Assembly (NCBI RefSeq): GCF_013364235.1
Contig: NZ_CP054919.1
Span: 7,861,603 to 7,925,602 of the forward strand
Reading direction: 5' to 3'
Source of the DNA: Kitasatospora sp. NA04385
Lineage (GTDB): Bacteria > Actinomycetota > Actinomycetes > Streptomycetales > Streptomycetaceae
Length of the DNA stretch: 64,000 bases
Position 1 is the stretch's first letter; the number at the start of each line of letters is the position of its first letter. The notes beneath the pieces were generated by a model. It saw only the letters and a list, made by a program, of their open reading frames with translations, did no database searches and was not told the DNA's origin. The position numbers were made by a program, and so were the translations under genes. Positions 23,608 to 31,640 of the stretch are shown piece by piece.

Positions 23608-24828
23608 TCACGGTAGCCAGTGCACCGCGGTGGCCCGGCGGAGGTGGACCAGTACGTCGAAGGCGGCGGCCAGGGAGGCCACGGCCAGGTGCTCGACGGC
23701 GTCGCGTTCCGGGGTGTAGACGCCGCTGATCACGCGGGCCTTCGCCGGTCCGTCCCACCGGTGGCGGACGTCCGGCGCGCGTAGGTCCAGCCAGCGGGCG
23801 GCCGGGGCCCCCGCGCCGAGCCTCGCGTCGACCAGGTCCGCGCCCGGGGCCGGGACGGTGACCACTCCGAGGTCGCCGTGGTGGAAGCCGACCGCCGCCG
23901 AGACGTACCGCGCGCCGTAGCGCTCGCGCAGCACGCTGCCCACGGTGGCCCGCGCGCCGCGTTCGGGCGCCAGGCCCAGCACCGCCGCGGCCGCCGAGGT
24001 GTGCCCGAGGCCGTCCCAGTAGACGACGCGCAGACCGGTCCGCTCCCGGAAGTCCGCGACCGTCCCGGCCCACACCTCCGCCTCGCCCGCGTAGTCGCCG
24101 CGCCCGGCGACGCTGCGCTCGTGGAACTCCACGATCAGCCGCATCGGCTCGACCGCGCCGGGCAGCGCCCCGACCAGCGCCAGCGCGTCCCGGGCGTGCT
24201 CGGCGAACGGGCGTCCCGGGTGGACGCCCCGCGCGCGCTGCACGTGCTCCGCCGTCTCGTGGGCGGTGCGCAGCGGCGCCAGGTGGGCCGCCACCCGTCC
24301 GAGCAGCTCCGGGGCCGCCGCGCGCACGTGGGCCAGGACGGCGTCGTAGTCGGCGGGCCCCGCCTGGGCCGGTCGCACGCCGAGGATCCGCACCGGATCG
24401 CCGGGGTGGTCCCGGTTGAACGCCCGCACCCACTCCAGCGCCGCTGCCATCTGGGCGGTGCGCCACGGCTTCCAGGCACCGGCCAGCGCGGACGCGGCCG
24501 AACCCGCGCCGCCGTTCGCGTACGCGTCGAGCGCGGCGGCGGCCACCGCGTCGTCCTGGACGGCCAGCGCGCGGAAGCCGTGCTCCCGCACCAGCCGACG
24601 GAACAGCTGGTCCCGGACCTCGAAGGTCTCCCGGGAGAAGCGGGTCGACTCCCCGATGCCCACCACCTCCGCCCCGGCGGCCAGCCGCCCGGCGATCGCG
24701 TCGAGCGCGGCGTCCGGGAGCGGGGGGCCGTCGGCGGGGTGACGGGTGATCAGGCCCTCGGCGGGGTGGGCGGATCGGTCGGTGACGGCGGTGGTGACGG
24801 AGGTGGCGGCGGCGGTGGTGTTCGGCAT
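23608..24828 (-). CDS. Erythromycin esterase-like protein with altered active site
   Basis: A 406-residue member of the erythromycin-esterase/succinoglycan-synthesis-like superfamily. The fold is visible from VVGIGESTRFSRETFEVRDQ through GFHHGDLGVV (about residue 315) to the C-terminal VYTPERDAVEHLAVASL. In EreA/EreB-type proteins the first motif carries a catalytic His after GE (GE-x-x-H); here it is GESTRF, with Arg. Activity as a macrolide esterase is therefore doubtful. The transcript seems leaderless, starting at a SoxR/MerR-type promoter at 24836-24866. Confidence 0.85.
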   Translation of the reverse strand: MPNTTAAATSVTTAVTDRSAHPAEGLITRHPADGPPLPDAALDAIAGRLAAGAEVVGIGESTRFSRETFEVRDQLFRRLVREHGFRALAVQDDAVAAAALDAYANGGAGSAASALAGAWKPWRTAQMAAALEWVRAFNRDHPGDPVRILGVRPAQAGPADYDAVLAHVRAAAPELLGRVAAHLAPLRTAHETAEHVQRARGVHPGRPFAEHARDALALVGALPGAVEPMRLIVEFHERSVAGRGDYAGEAEVWAGTVADFRERTGLRVVYWDGLGHTSAAAAVLGLAPERGARATVGSVLRERYGARYVSAAVGFHHGDLGVVTVPAPGADLVDARLGAGAPAARWLDLRAPDVRHRWDGPAKARVISGVYTPERDAVEHLAVASLAAAFDVLVHLRRATAVHWLP

Positions 24829-24835
24829 GTCGCCC

Positions 24836-24866
24836 AGTCTCGACCTTCAAGCCGACTTGAGGTCAA
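24836..24866 (-). promoter_or_regulatory. SoxR/MerR-type promoter with 19-bp spacer
   Basis: On the minus strand: -35 TTGACC, a 19-base spacer carrying CCTCAAGTCGGCTTGAAGG, then -10 GAGACT. The dyad CTCAAG-N4-CTTGA is very close to the SoxR box CCTCAAG-N4-CTTGAGG, and a 19-bp spacer is the hallmark of MerR-family activation. The ATG at 24828 lies where transcription should begin, so the mRNA is probably leaderless. Confidence 0.65.
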
Positions 24867-24886
24867 GGACGGTCCGCCGCGACGCT

Positions 24887-25315
24887 TCAGCGGGCGGCCG
24901 CCCCCGCGGTCTTCGCCCCGGTCGCCGCCTTCGCCTCGGCGTGGGCCGCCCGGGCCGCCAGCACCTCGGGGACGCGCGACTCGGCCCAGCGGGCCAGCGC
25001 CCAGACCTGCCGGGCGGCCTCCTCACCGAGCGGGGTCAGCGTGTAGTCGACGCGCGGCGGGATGACGGCGTGCGCCTCGCGGAGCACCAGGCCGTCCTGC
25101 TCCAGGGTCTGCAGGGTCTGGGCGAGCATCTTCTCGCTCACCCCGCCCACCGCCCGGCGCAGCTCGCTGAACCGGTGGGTGCCGTCCAGCAGGACGGCCA
25201 GCACCAGCACCGCCCAGCGGCTGGTGACGTGTTCGAGGATGCCGCGCGAGGCGCAGCACTCCGAGTTGACGTCCACCGGGAGTCCGCCGGTCAGTTCCTT
25301 CACCCTGAGGTTCAT
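24887..25315 (-). CDS. HxlR family transcriptional regulator
   Basis: A 142-residue winged-helix regulator. The HxlR core runs from ILEHVTSRWAVLVLAVLLDG through FSELRRAVGGVSEKMLAQTL to DYTLTPLGEEAARQVWAL. A pair of cysteines near the N-terminus (SECCASRG) could sense thiol-reactive stress as in YodB/HypR. The C-terminal 20 residues are an Ala-Lys-rich tail. It is divergent from the quinone-reductase-like gene at 25426 and shares a palindromic site with it. Confidence 0.93.
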   Translation of the reverse strand: MNLRVKELTGGLPVDVNSECCASRGILEHVTSRWAVLVLAVLLDGTHRFSELRRAVGGVSEKMLAQTLQTLEQDGLVLREAHAVIPPRVDYTLTPLGEEAARQVWALARWAESRVPEVLAARAAHAEAKAATGAKTAGAAAR

Positions 25316-25325
25316 GGAAGTAGCT

Positions 25326-25341
25326 TACCCGAAAGTGGGTA
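25326..25341. promoter_or_regulatory. Candidate HxlR operator
   Basis: TACCC-GAAAGT-GGGTA (5-6-5 inverted repeat) lies ten bases upstream of the hxlR start and about 85 before the divergent gene. The TAC-N-GTA layout resembles known HxlR/YodB sites. Confidence 0.55.
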
Positions 25342-25425
25342 CTTCCGATTCGTTAGTGACTTTCCTACGGTGGGTTGTGACAGCCGTCGTACCACCCGTC
25401 GCACCACCCCAGGAGTTGCATCCCC

Positions 25426-26340
25426 ATGAGCATCGTCGTCACCGGCGCCACCGGACAGCTCGGCCGCCTCGTCATCGACGCACTGCTGACCCGCGTCCCG
25501 GCCGCCGAGGTCGCCGCCGCCGTCCGCGACGAGCGGAAGGCCGCCGACCTGGCCGCCCGCGGCGTCGAACTGCGGCTCGCCGACTACGACCGGCCCGGGA
25601 CGCTGGCCGCGGCGATCCGGCCCGGCGACACCGTGCTGCTGGTCTCCGGCAGCGAGGTCGGCCGCCGGGTCGCCCAGCACACCGCCGTGATCGAGGCCGC
25701 GAAGGCCGCCGGGGCCGCCCGCCTGGTCTACACCGGGGTGCTCGGCGGCCCGGACGCCGACTTCCGGCTCGCCGACGAGCACAAGGCCACCGAGCAGCTG
25801 ATCCTCGACTCCGGCCTGCCGTACACCTTCCTGCGCAACGGCTGGTACACCGAGAACTACACCGCCCTGATCCCGGTCCAGCTGGAGCACGGCGTGGCCG
25901 GCAGCACCGCGGGCGGCCGGATCGGCTCCGCGACCCGCGCCGACTACGCCGCCGCGGCCGCCGCCGTGCTGACCGGCGAGGGCCACGAGAACCGTGCCTA
26001 CGAACTCAGCGGCGACACGGCCTGGACGCTGGAGGAGTACGCCGCCGAGCTCTCCCGGCAGAGCGGCCGGACGGTCGCCCACCACGAGCTGCCCGCCGAG
26101 GCCAACCTCGGGGTGCTCACCGGCGCGGGCCTGCCGCCGCAGCTCGCCGAGATCCTGGTGGACGTGGACGTCTCCGGCATCGCCCGCGGCCTGCTGGCCG
26201 GCGGCAGCGGCGAACTGTCCCGGCTGATCGGCCGCCCGACCACGCCGCTGGCCGACACCGTCGCGCAGGCGCTCGCCGCGAGCACGGGCGCGGGTACGGG
26301 CGCGAGCAAGACCGAGGCCGGGGCCGCGACCGCGAGCTGA
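25426..26340 (+). CDS. NAD(P)H-binding quinone oxidoreductase-like (NmrA/QOR2 type) protein
   Basis: A 304-residue atypical short-chain dehydrogenase. It begins MSIVVTGATGQLGRLVIDAL, the GxxGxxG NAD(P) motif, followed by the YTG-to-NGWYTENY segment (residues about 100-145) characteristic of QOR2/QorB-like proteins. Likely reduces quinones or senses NAD(P)H. It is divergent from an HxlR regulator, a very common pairing for electrophile or quinone defence. An Ala-Gly-Thr-rich tail ends the protein. Confidence 0.92.
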   Translation: MSIVVTGATGQLGRLVIDALLTRVPAAEVAAAVRDERKAADLAARGVELRLADYDRPGTLAAAIRPGDTVLLVSGSEVGRRVAQHTAVIEAAKAAGAARLVYTGVLGGPDADFRLADEHKATEQLILDSGLPYTFLRNGWYTENYTALIPVQLEHGVAGSTAGGRIGSATRADYAAAAAAVLTGEGHENRAYELSGDTAWTLEEYAAELSRQSGRTVAHHELPAEANLGVLTGAGLPPQLAEILVDVDVSGIARGLLAGGSGELSRLIGRPTTPLADTVAQALAASTGAGTGASKTEAGAATAS

Positions 26341-26365
26341 GCCCGGCCGAGTAGCGGCGCCCGGA

Positions 26366-27259
26366 CTACTCGGTGGTCCGGGCGCGCGCGGTCTCCCGGG
26401 CCCCGCCGCCGTCGCCGTCCGCCGCGTTGCCGCCGTCCGCCGCGCTGCCGCCGTCCGCGTCCAGGGCCGCGAGCAGCCGCAGCCCGTCCTCGGTGGGGCT
26501 GCCGGGGGCCGCGGTGAGCACCAGCAGTTCGGTGCCCGACCCGTCCGGCAGCCCGAAGTTCTCCTGGTGCAGTTCGAGCAGCCCGACCAGCGGGTGGCGG
26601 TACGCCTTGCGCCCGTGCGTGCGGGCGCGGACGTCCGCGCGGGCCCACAGCCGGCGGAAGCGCTCGCTGCCCATCGCCAACTCGCCGATCAGCGAGGTCA
26701 GTCGGGGGTCGTCCGGGTACTTCCCGGCGGCCAGCCGCAGGTGGCCGACCACGTCGAGGGTGCAGGTCTCCCAGCCCGCGTAGAGGCCGTGCTCGCCCTC
26801 CTCCAGGAAGAGGTGCCGGGCGATGTTCAGGCCCGCGAGGTCCGGGCGGCCGTAGAGGAGCCCGGCGAGGCGGTTCCCGGCGAGCACGTCCAGCCGGTGG
26901 CCCATGACCAGCGCGGGCGCGTCGGCGACCAGGCCCAGCACCTGCAGCAGCTCCGGCCGGACCCGCCCGCTCGGGGCCTTCGTCCGGCGCCGGGGCTGCC
27001 GGGCCAGCCGGTGCAGGTGGCCCCGCTCGGTCGGGTCCAGGCCCAGCACCCGGGCCAGCGCGTCCAGCACCTGTTCGGAGGGCTGGGTGGCGCGCCCCTG
27101 CTCCAGGCGCACGTAGTAGTCCACGCTCACCCCGGACAGGTGCGCGACCTCCTCGCGCCGCAGCCCCGCCACCCGGCGGCGGCCGTCGACGGGGATGCCG
27201 GCCGTCGCCGGATCGACCCGGGAGCGCCGGGTCCGCAGGAAGCCCGCGAGATCGTCCAT
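26366..27259 (-). CDS. MmyB-like XRE transcriptional regulator
   Basis: A 297-residue regulator. The HTH (residues about 10-75) includes GLRREEVAHLSGVSVDYYVR and LEQGRATQPS, the signature of the MmyB family, and the C-terminal PAS-like MmyB ligand domain spans about 100-265 (LVADAPALVMGHRLDVLAGN, LNIARHLFLEEG). A low-complexity Ala-Asp-Gly tail follows (DGGSAADGGNAADGDGGG). It is divergent from a quinone reductase gene, with palindromes between. Usually represses the adjacent oxidoreductase. Confidence 0.93.
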   Translation of the reverse strand: MDDLAGFLRTRRSRVDPATAGIPVDGRRRVAGLRREEVAHLSGVSVDYYVRLEQGRATQPSEQVLDALARVLGLDPTERGHLHRLARQPRRRTKAPSGRVRPELLQVLGLVADAPALVMGHRLDVLAGNRLAGLLYGRPDLAGLNIARHLFLEEGEHGLYAGWETCTLDVVGHLRLAAGKYPDDPRLTSLIGELAMGSERFRRLWARADVRARTHGRKAYRHPLVGLLELHQENFGLPDGSGTELLVLTAAPGSPTEDGLRLLAALDADGGSAADGGNAADGDGGGARETARARTTE

Positions 27260-27322
27260 GCCCCCGAGTATGGCCCGGCCGGGCCCGGCGGCGGCCCGCC
27301 GAGGGTGGTCCCGCCAGTACCA

Positions 27323-27342
27323 GGAAGTCCGTTCCTACGGAA
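27323..27342. promoter_or_regulatory. Overlapping palindromes between the MmyB and quinone reductase genes
   Basis: GGAA-GTCCG-TTCC (27323-27335) overlaps TTCC-TAC-GGAA (27332-27342). Both lie in the divergent promoter region and are likely MmyB-type operator half-sites. Confidence 0.5.
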
Positions 27343-27422
27343 GCCGGGCCCCTGAACGCCGGGCGCCGCCGCGGCCAGGATCGGAACCGGTCGAAGCGAC
27401 CGCCGAACCGGAGGAGACCCCG

Positions 27423-28202
27423 ATGAAGATCCTGATCGTCCACGCCCACCCCGAGCCGAAGTCGCTGAACGGCTCGCTCAAGGACCACGCGGTGTCCGTG
27501 CTGGAGGCCGCCGGGCACCGGGTGCGGGTCAGCGACCTGTACGCGATGGGCTGGAAGGCGACGGCGGACGCCGCCGACTACGGCCCGCACGCCTCCAGCC
27601 CGCTGAAGGTCGCCCGGGACTCCGGCCGGGCCTTCGACGCCGGGGAGCTCACCGCCGACGTCCGCGCCGAGCAGGAGAAGCTGCTCTGGGCCGACACCGT
27701 CATCCTGCAGTTCCCGCTGTGGTGGTACACCATGCCCGCGATCCTCAAGGGCTGGGTCGACCGCGTCTTCACCTACAACTTCGCGTACGGGGTGGGCGAG
27801 CACAGCGACACCAAGTACGGCGAGCGCTTCGGCGAGGGCACCCTGGCGGGACGCCGCGCCCTGCTGTCGGTCACCGTCGGCGGCCCCGCGTCGCACTACG
27901 CGGCCCGCGGCATCAACGGCCCCATCGGCGACCTGCTGTTCCCGATCCAGCACGGCATCCTCTACTACCCGGGCCTGGAGGTGCTGCCGCCCTTCGTCGT
28001 CCACGGCGCCGACCGGCTCACCGACGAGCAGTACCCGGCCGTCGCCGAGGCCTGGGAGCGGCGGCTGCTCGCCCTGGAGAGCACCGAGCCGATCCCGTTC
28101 CGCCGGCAGAACTTCGGCGACTACGAGATCCCCGCGCTGCACCTCAAGGAGGGCCTGGAACCGGCCGGCCGCACCGGCTTCGGCCTGCACACCCGCGCCT
28201 GA
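27423..28202 (+). CDS. NAD(P)H dehydrogenase (quinone), flavodoxin fold
   Basis: A 259-residue NQO/MdaB-like flavoprotein. It starts MKILIVHAHPEPKSLNGSL, the FMN/FAD phosphate loop, then ADTVILQFPLWWYTMPAILK, the diagnostic PLxW segment, and KGWVDRVFTYNFAYG. ATG 27423 has GGAGGA eight bases upstream. It transfers two electrons from NAD(P)H to quinones and so avoids semiquinone radicals. Control by the divergent MmyB-like regulator is likely. Confidence 0.95.
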   Translation: MKILIVHAHPEPKSLNGSLKDHAVSVLEAAGHRVRVSDLYAMGWKATADAADYGPHASSPLKVARDSGRAFDAGELTADVRAEQEKLLWADTVILQFPLWWYTMPAILKGWVDRVFTYNFAYGVGEHSDTKYGERFGEGTLAGRRALLSVTVGGPASHYAARGINGPIGDLLFPIQHGILYYPGLEVLPPFVVHGADRLTDEQYPAVAEAWERRLLALESTEPIPFRRQNFGDYEIPALHLKEGLEPAGRTGFGLHTRA

Positions 28203-28235
28203 CCGGAACGCCCGCCGCCCGGGTCGCCACCGACC

Positions 28236-28280
28236 CGGACGCCCGCGGCCCGGACGCCCGCGGCCCGGACGCCCGCGGCC
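28236..28280 (+). repeat. 15-bp perfect tandem repeat, three copies
   Basis: CGGACGCCCGCGGCC occurs three times without change between the quinone reductase and the SRPBCC gene. It is noncoding in the sense that no gene spans it. Confidence 0.9.
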
Positions 28281-28343
28281 CGGGACGCCACCGACCCGCT
28301 ATGCCTCCAACCCGGGCCGCCGCGCGGCGGATAGCATCGGCGG

Positions 28344-28748
28344 ATGACCGAGTTCCGCATCGTGGCGGCCACCCCGCTGGACCCCGGCGAGGCCTGGCGG
28401 CGCGTCACCGACTGGCCCCGCCACGCGATGCCGTTCACCGCCGTCCGCTCCGACGGCCGCACGGTGGCCGCCCGCACCGGCCTGGGCCGCCTCGGCTTCG
28501 AGGACGTGATGGACGTCGTCCGCTGGGAGCCCCCGCAGCCCGGCCGCCCCGGCACCTGCCGGCTCGCCAAGCGCGGCCCGCTGGTCCTCGGCTGGGCCGA
28601 GATCGAGGTCCGCCCGCACCGCGGCGGCGCGCTCGTCCGCTGGCGCGAGGACCTGCGGATCGCGCCGCTGCCCGCCCTGTTCGACCGCCCCACCGCCTGG
28701 TGCGGCCGCCTGCTCTTCCGCCGCACCCTGCGCGCGTTGCTGCGCTGA
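28344..28748 (+). CDS. SRPBCC (polyketide cyclase/dehydrase-like) protein
   Basis: A 134-residue START/Bet-v1-like protein (MTEFRIVAATPLDPGEAWRR; VTDWPRHAMPFTAV). The C-terminal helix FDRPTAWCGRLLFRRTLRAL closes the hydrophobic pocket. It binds a lipid or aromatic ligand or just acts as a coat-type carrier; no catalytic residue stands out. Monocistronic. Confidence 0.85.
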   Translation: MTEFRIVAATPLDPGEAWRRVTDWPRHAMPFTAVRSDGRTVAARTGLGRLGFEDVMDVVRWEPPQPGRPGTCRLAKRGPLVLGWAEIEVRPHRGGALVRWREDLRIAPLPALFDRPTAWCGRLLFRRTLRALLR

Positions 28749-28821
28749 GGAGGCGTCGCGGCGGGGGGCCGCTGCGCCGGGCACTCTTCCACGGACCGCT
28801 GCGCCGCCCTAACGTGTCGTC

Positions 28822-29487
28822 ATGGAGACGGTACGGCTGGACCGTTCGGCCCCCGACGCGGTCGACCTCGTTCTCACCGACGACGACCCCTCGCCCCGGC
28901 ACGCCGCCCGGGTCTCCCGCGAGGTGGGGCGCAGCACGCCCCTGCTGTTCCTGCTCGCAGCGCTCCTCGCCCTGCCGGTCTGCATCGTCATGCGGTTCGC
29001 CGGTGCGGGATGGGGCCCGGTCCGGGCGGTCGCCGGGATCACCGGCGCCGTCGGCGCCGTCGTCCTCGCGACCGTGCTGGTGTACAGCGCCTTCTTCCTG
29101 CGGGTGCACCGGCTGAGGTTCTCCCCGGCCGCCGCCCCGGACACCGTCGCCCTGGTCCGGGCCGCCCGCGCCGCCCGGCCGAGGCCGCTCACCGAGGTGC
29201 GGCGGATCCGGATCGACCGCACGGTCGAGGAGCCGTACGACGGCGACCCCCGGCCCGAGAGCGAGAGGGTCACCCTGACCGTGCGGCTGGCCCGCGGCTG
29301 GATCCCGCCGCAGCAGCTGCCCCCGGACACCGACACCGCGGCCCTCTACCGGGAGCTCCACGAACTGCTCGGCCCCACCGTCCCGGTGGCCCTGTTCGTC
29401 CGGCGCCACCGCCGCTCGGTGCCGCCTCCCCCCACGGACTACGGGGGCGCGCTCGGGCGCGGGGGCTCGGCCGCCGGTGGCTGCTGA
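28822..29487 (+). CDS. Two-helix membrane protein, unknown
   Basis: A 221-residue protein with two adjacent membrane helices (PLLFLLAALLALPVCIVMRF and AVAGITGAVGAVVLATVLVY, residues about 38-92). A soluble C-terminal half contains RIRIDRTVEEPYDG and ESERVTLTVRLARGW. The end is Gly-rich. I do not recognise the family. It converges on the HAAS-domain gene. Confidence 0.75.
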   Translation: METVRLDRSAPDAVDLVLTDDDPSPRHAARVSREVGRSTPLLFLLAALLALPVCIVMRFAGAGWGPVRAVAGITGAVGAVVLATVLVYSAFFLRVHRLRFSPAAAPDTVALVRAARAARPRPLTEVRRIRIDRTVEEPYDGDPRPESERVTLTVRLARGWIPPQQLPPDTDTAALYRELHELLGPTVPVALFVRRHRRSVPPPPTDYGGALGRGGSAAGGC

Positions 29488-29518
29488 GGCCCGGGCGCCC
29501 GGTGCCGCGCGCCCGGGT

Positions 29519-30121
29519 TCAGGCCGGTGCGGTGGCCGAGCGCAGCCGTCCGGCGGAGCGGGCGAGGCGGAGGACGGCGAGCAGGGCGGGGCAGAACCCG
29601 ATCGCGAGGGCGAGCAGCATGCCGGTCTGGTCCAGGGCACCGACGACGGAGACGGCGAAGGCCGCCAGCGGGGTGAGCGGGAGCGTGCCGAGCAGCAGGA
29701 GCGCGGCGTGCTTCTTCTCCCGCCCGCTCCACTGCGGGGACCTCGCGAGCCGCACCGCGCCGGTGGCAGCGGCGGCCGGCGCGAGGTAGGGCCCGAGGAC
29801 GGGGACGAGCAGCAGCGGCGCGGCGAGGGCGAGCAGGGTCAGGGTGGTGGCGGTGCGCAGGCCGCTCTCCGGCTCGGGGCAGGTCCGGCCCTCCTCGGCC
29901 AGCGCGGCGTCGGCGATCCGGCGGGGGCTGCCGAGTTCGTCGAGGACGTGCCGCACGGCGTCGTCGTCGACGGGGCCGTCGTGCTCGGCGAGCGCGACCT
30001 GGACGTGTTCGCGCAGGTCGGCGAGGAGTTCGCGGCGGCGCTCGGGCGGCAGCGACGCGGTGCAGCGCTCGACGGCGGCGAGGTGGGCGCGGACCAGGGG
30101 GTGTTCGGCGGCGTTGCTCAC
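29519..30121 (-). CDS. HAAS-domain membrane protein, partner of PadR
   Basis: A 200-residue protein. The N-terminal HAAS domain (ERRRELLADLREHVQVAL and VRHVLDELGSPRRIA) is followed by about four hydrophobic segments (TLTLLALAAPLLLVPVLG, LLLLGTLPLTPLAAFAV and others). GTG start at 30121 overlaps the PadR stop codon in a GTGA junction, so the two are translationally coupled. HAAS proteins next to PadR regulators are typically small membrane stress sensors. Confidence 0.88.
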   Translation of the reverse strand: MSNAAEHPLVRAHLAAVERCTASLPPERRRELLADLREHVQVALAEHDGPVDDDAVRHVLDELGSPRRIADAALAEEGRTCPEPESGLRTATTLTLLALAAPLLLVPVLGPYLAPAAAATGAVRLARSPQWSGREKKHAALLLLGTLPLTPLAAFAVSVVGALDQTGMLLALAIGFCPALLAVLRLARSAGRLRSATAPA

Positions 30122-30492
30122 GGGTGCTCTCCCGGGGTGAGGACGTGGTCGACGGTCTGGCGGAAGGCGGGCCACAGCGCGGTGAAGTCCTCCAGCGCGC
30201 GGTGTCCGGCGGTGGTGAGGGTGTAGTAGCGGCGCGACGGCCCGCTGTCCGAGTCGCGCAGGAAGGTGTCGGCGAGCCCGGCCCGACGCAGCCGTGACAG
30301 CAGGGGGTAGATCGTGCCCTGACTGGTCGCCAGCGCGGGGAAGCGCCCGAGCTCGTGCAGGAGTTCGACGCCGTAGCGGGGTTCGTCGCGGAGCAGTGCG
30401 AGCACGCAGTACTCCAGCACCCCCTTGCGGAGCTGGGTGGCCACCGGCCCGTCCACGCCGTCGCCCTCGTTGCTTGCCGTACCAGGTATCAT
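30118..30492 (-). CDS. PadR family transcriptional regulator
   Basis: About 124 residues with a full PadR winged helix: LRKGVLEYCVLALLRDEPRY, GTIYPLLSRLRRAGL and SRRYYTLTTAGHRALEDF. The ATG at 30492 is given. A GTG at 30456, preceded by GAGGG, is an attractive alternative because the TTGCAT...GATACC promoter-like stretch would otherwise be coding. The sequence TACCTTGCATTGCATGATAC over the start is the likely operator. The pair PadR-HAAS forms one operon. Confidence 0.9.
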   Translation of the reverse strand: MIPGTASNEGDGVDGPVATQLRKGVLEYCVLALLRDEPRYGVELLHELGRFPALATSQGTIYPLLSRLRRAGLADTFLRDSDSGPSRRYYTLTTAGHRALEDFTALWPAFRQTVDHVLTPGEHP

Positions 30493-30685
30493 GCAATGCA
30501 AGGTAGCGCGGGAACGGTCACCGCGCGAGCACATCCCGGCGCGGCGCGCCGACCGGGCCTCGGCCGGACCTCGGCCGGACCTGGGGAGACCCGACCGGGC
30601 CGGGGGAGACCGGGCCGGGGGAGACCCGGCCGGGCCCCGGCCACCGCCGTCCGCTGCCGCGGGCGACGGCCCGGCCGTCACCGCC

Positions 30686-31411
30686 TCACGAAGCCGTCGG
30701 CTGCGGGCTCATCGCGTGTTCGTACAGCTTCTCCTGCGTCCGCTTGAGCAGTTCGGCGGCCTTCTTCCGGGACGCCGCTTCCGCCTTGTCGAGCGCGCCC
30801 GGGTAGTCCGCGGACATCCCCGAGCCCGCGCCGTAGTCGACCTCGACCTCCAGGCGCAGGTTCCCGTCGCAGAAGGCCGAGGTGAAGCTCAGCTGGTCGA
30901 CCGGCCCGGGGATGGTGTCGGTGAGCGGGTGCCGGACCGACACCTCGTAGCCCTCCTGGCCGAGCCCCCCGCCGTCGGTCGCCCGGAACTTCCGCGTCTC
31001 GTCCGGCTTGGGCCCGCCGAGTGGGGACTTGGCGATGTCCGCCGAGACCTCCAGCCAGTGGCAGCCGCGGGCCGCCTCGAAGACCGTCGCGTCGATGCTC
31101 ACCCGCCAGTCCTCGGTCGCCGGGCCGCCGTCGTAGCTGCAGGCGAGCGTCTTGGACGGGTCGCTCGCGATCCCCTCGCTCGTCACCGGGATGGAGTCCC
31201 TCAGCTCCCCGGGCAGGCCGGGATCGCCCACCGCCGCGCAGAGGTCGTCGATCGTGCGGTACCAGCCGACCTGCCTCGGTTTGCTGGCACCGTCACTGTC
31301 GTTGCTGTTGCCGCCGCCGCCGCTGCTGCCGCTGCAGGCGGTGAGGAGCGCGAGGGCGGCCGCCGCCAGGGCGGCCGCGCCGGTGCGGGAGGTGCGGTGT
31401 CGACTCGTCAC
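30686..31411 (-). CDS. Putative lipoprotein, unknown
   Basis: A 241-residue secreted lipoprotein. The signal ends in a clear lipobox (LALLTACSG; Cys at about residue 26), followed by a Gly-Ser-Asn-Asp-rich spacer. The mature domain has an even spread of Cys (DLCAAVG, LACSYDGG, GCHWLE, AFCDGNL) suggestive of two disulfides. I do not recognise the fold; many streptomycete DUF3558-like lipoproteins look similar. Confidence 0.8.
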   Translation of the reverse strand: MTSRHRTSRTGAAALAAAALALLTACSGSSGGGGNSNDSDGASKPRQVGWYRTIDDLCAAVGDPGLPGELRDSIPVTSEGIASDPSKTLACSYDGGPATEDWRVSIDATVFEAARGCHWLEVSADIAKSPLGGPKPDETRKFRATDGGGLGQEGYEVSVRHPLTDTIPGPVDQLSFTSAFCDGNLRLEVEVDYGAGSGMSADYPGALDKAEAASRKKAAELLKRTQEKLYEHAMSPQPTAS

Positions 31412-31464
31412 GGCGCCAGGCTAGTGCGGTGGCGGCGGGCGTTCACCGGGTTTGCGATCGTTGG

Positions 31465-31548
31465 TGCGGGGTGCGGGGTGCGGGGTGCGGGGTGCGGGGT
31501 GCGGGGTGCGGGGTGCGGGGTGCGGGGTGCGGGGTGCCGGGTGCCGGG
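31465..31548 (+). repeat. 7-bp G-tract repeat (TGCGGGG x10), G-quadruplex candidate
   Basis: Ten perfect copies of TGCGGGG run from 31465 to 31534, followed by two TGCCGGG copies to 31548. Every unit supplies a four-G run with a three-base TGC loop, the ideal pattern for an intramolecular quadruplex. It lies 92 bases before the small-gene pair at 31641 and 54 after the lipoprotein start. Confidence 0.95.
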
Positions 31549-31640
31549 CACCGGCCTCGGGGCGCGGCCGAGTTCGGGGCGGTGGGGATGGAACCGGCCC
31601 GGCCGGGTACGGTCGGAGCAGACACGTGGGAGGTGGAGGG

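Noticed and set aside
31465..31548. CRISPR array
   Set aside because: Units are only 7 bp without spacers; it is a simple tandem repeat.
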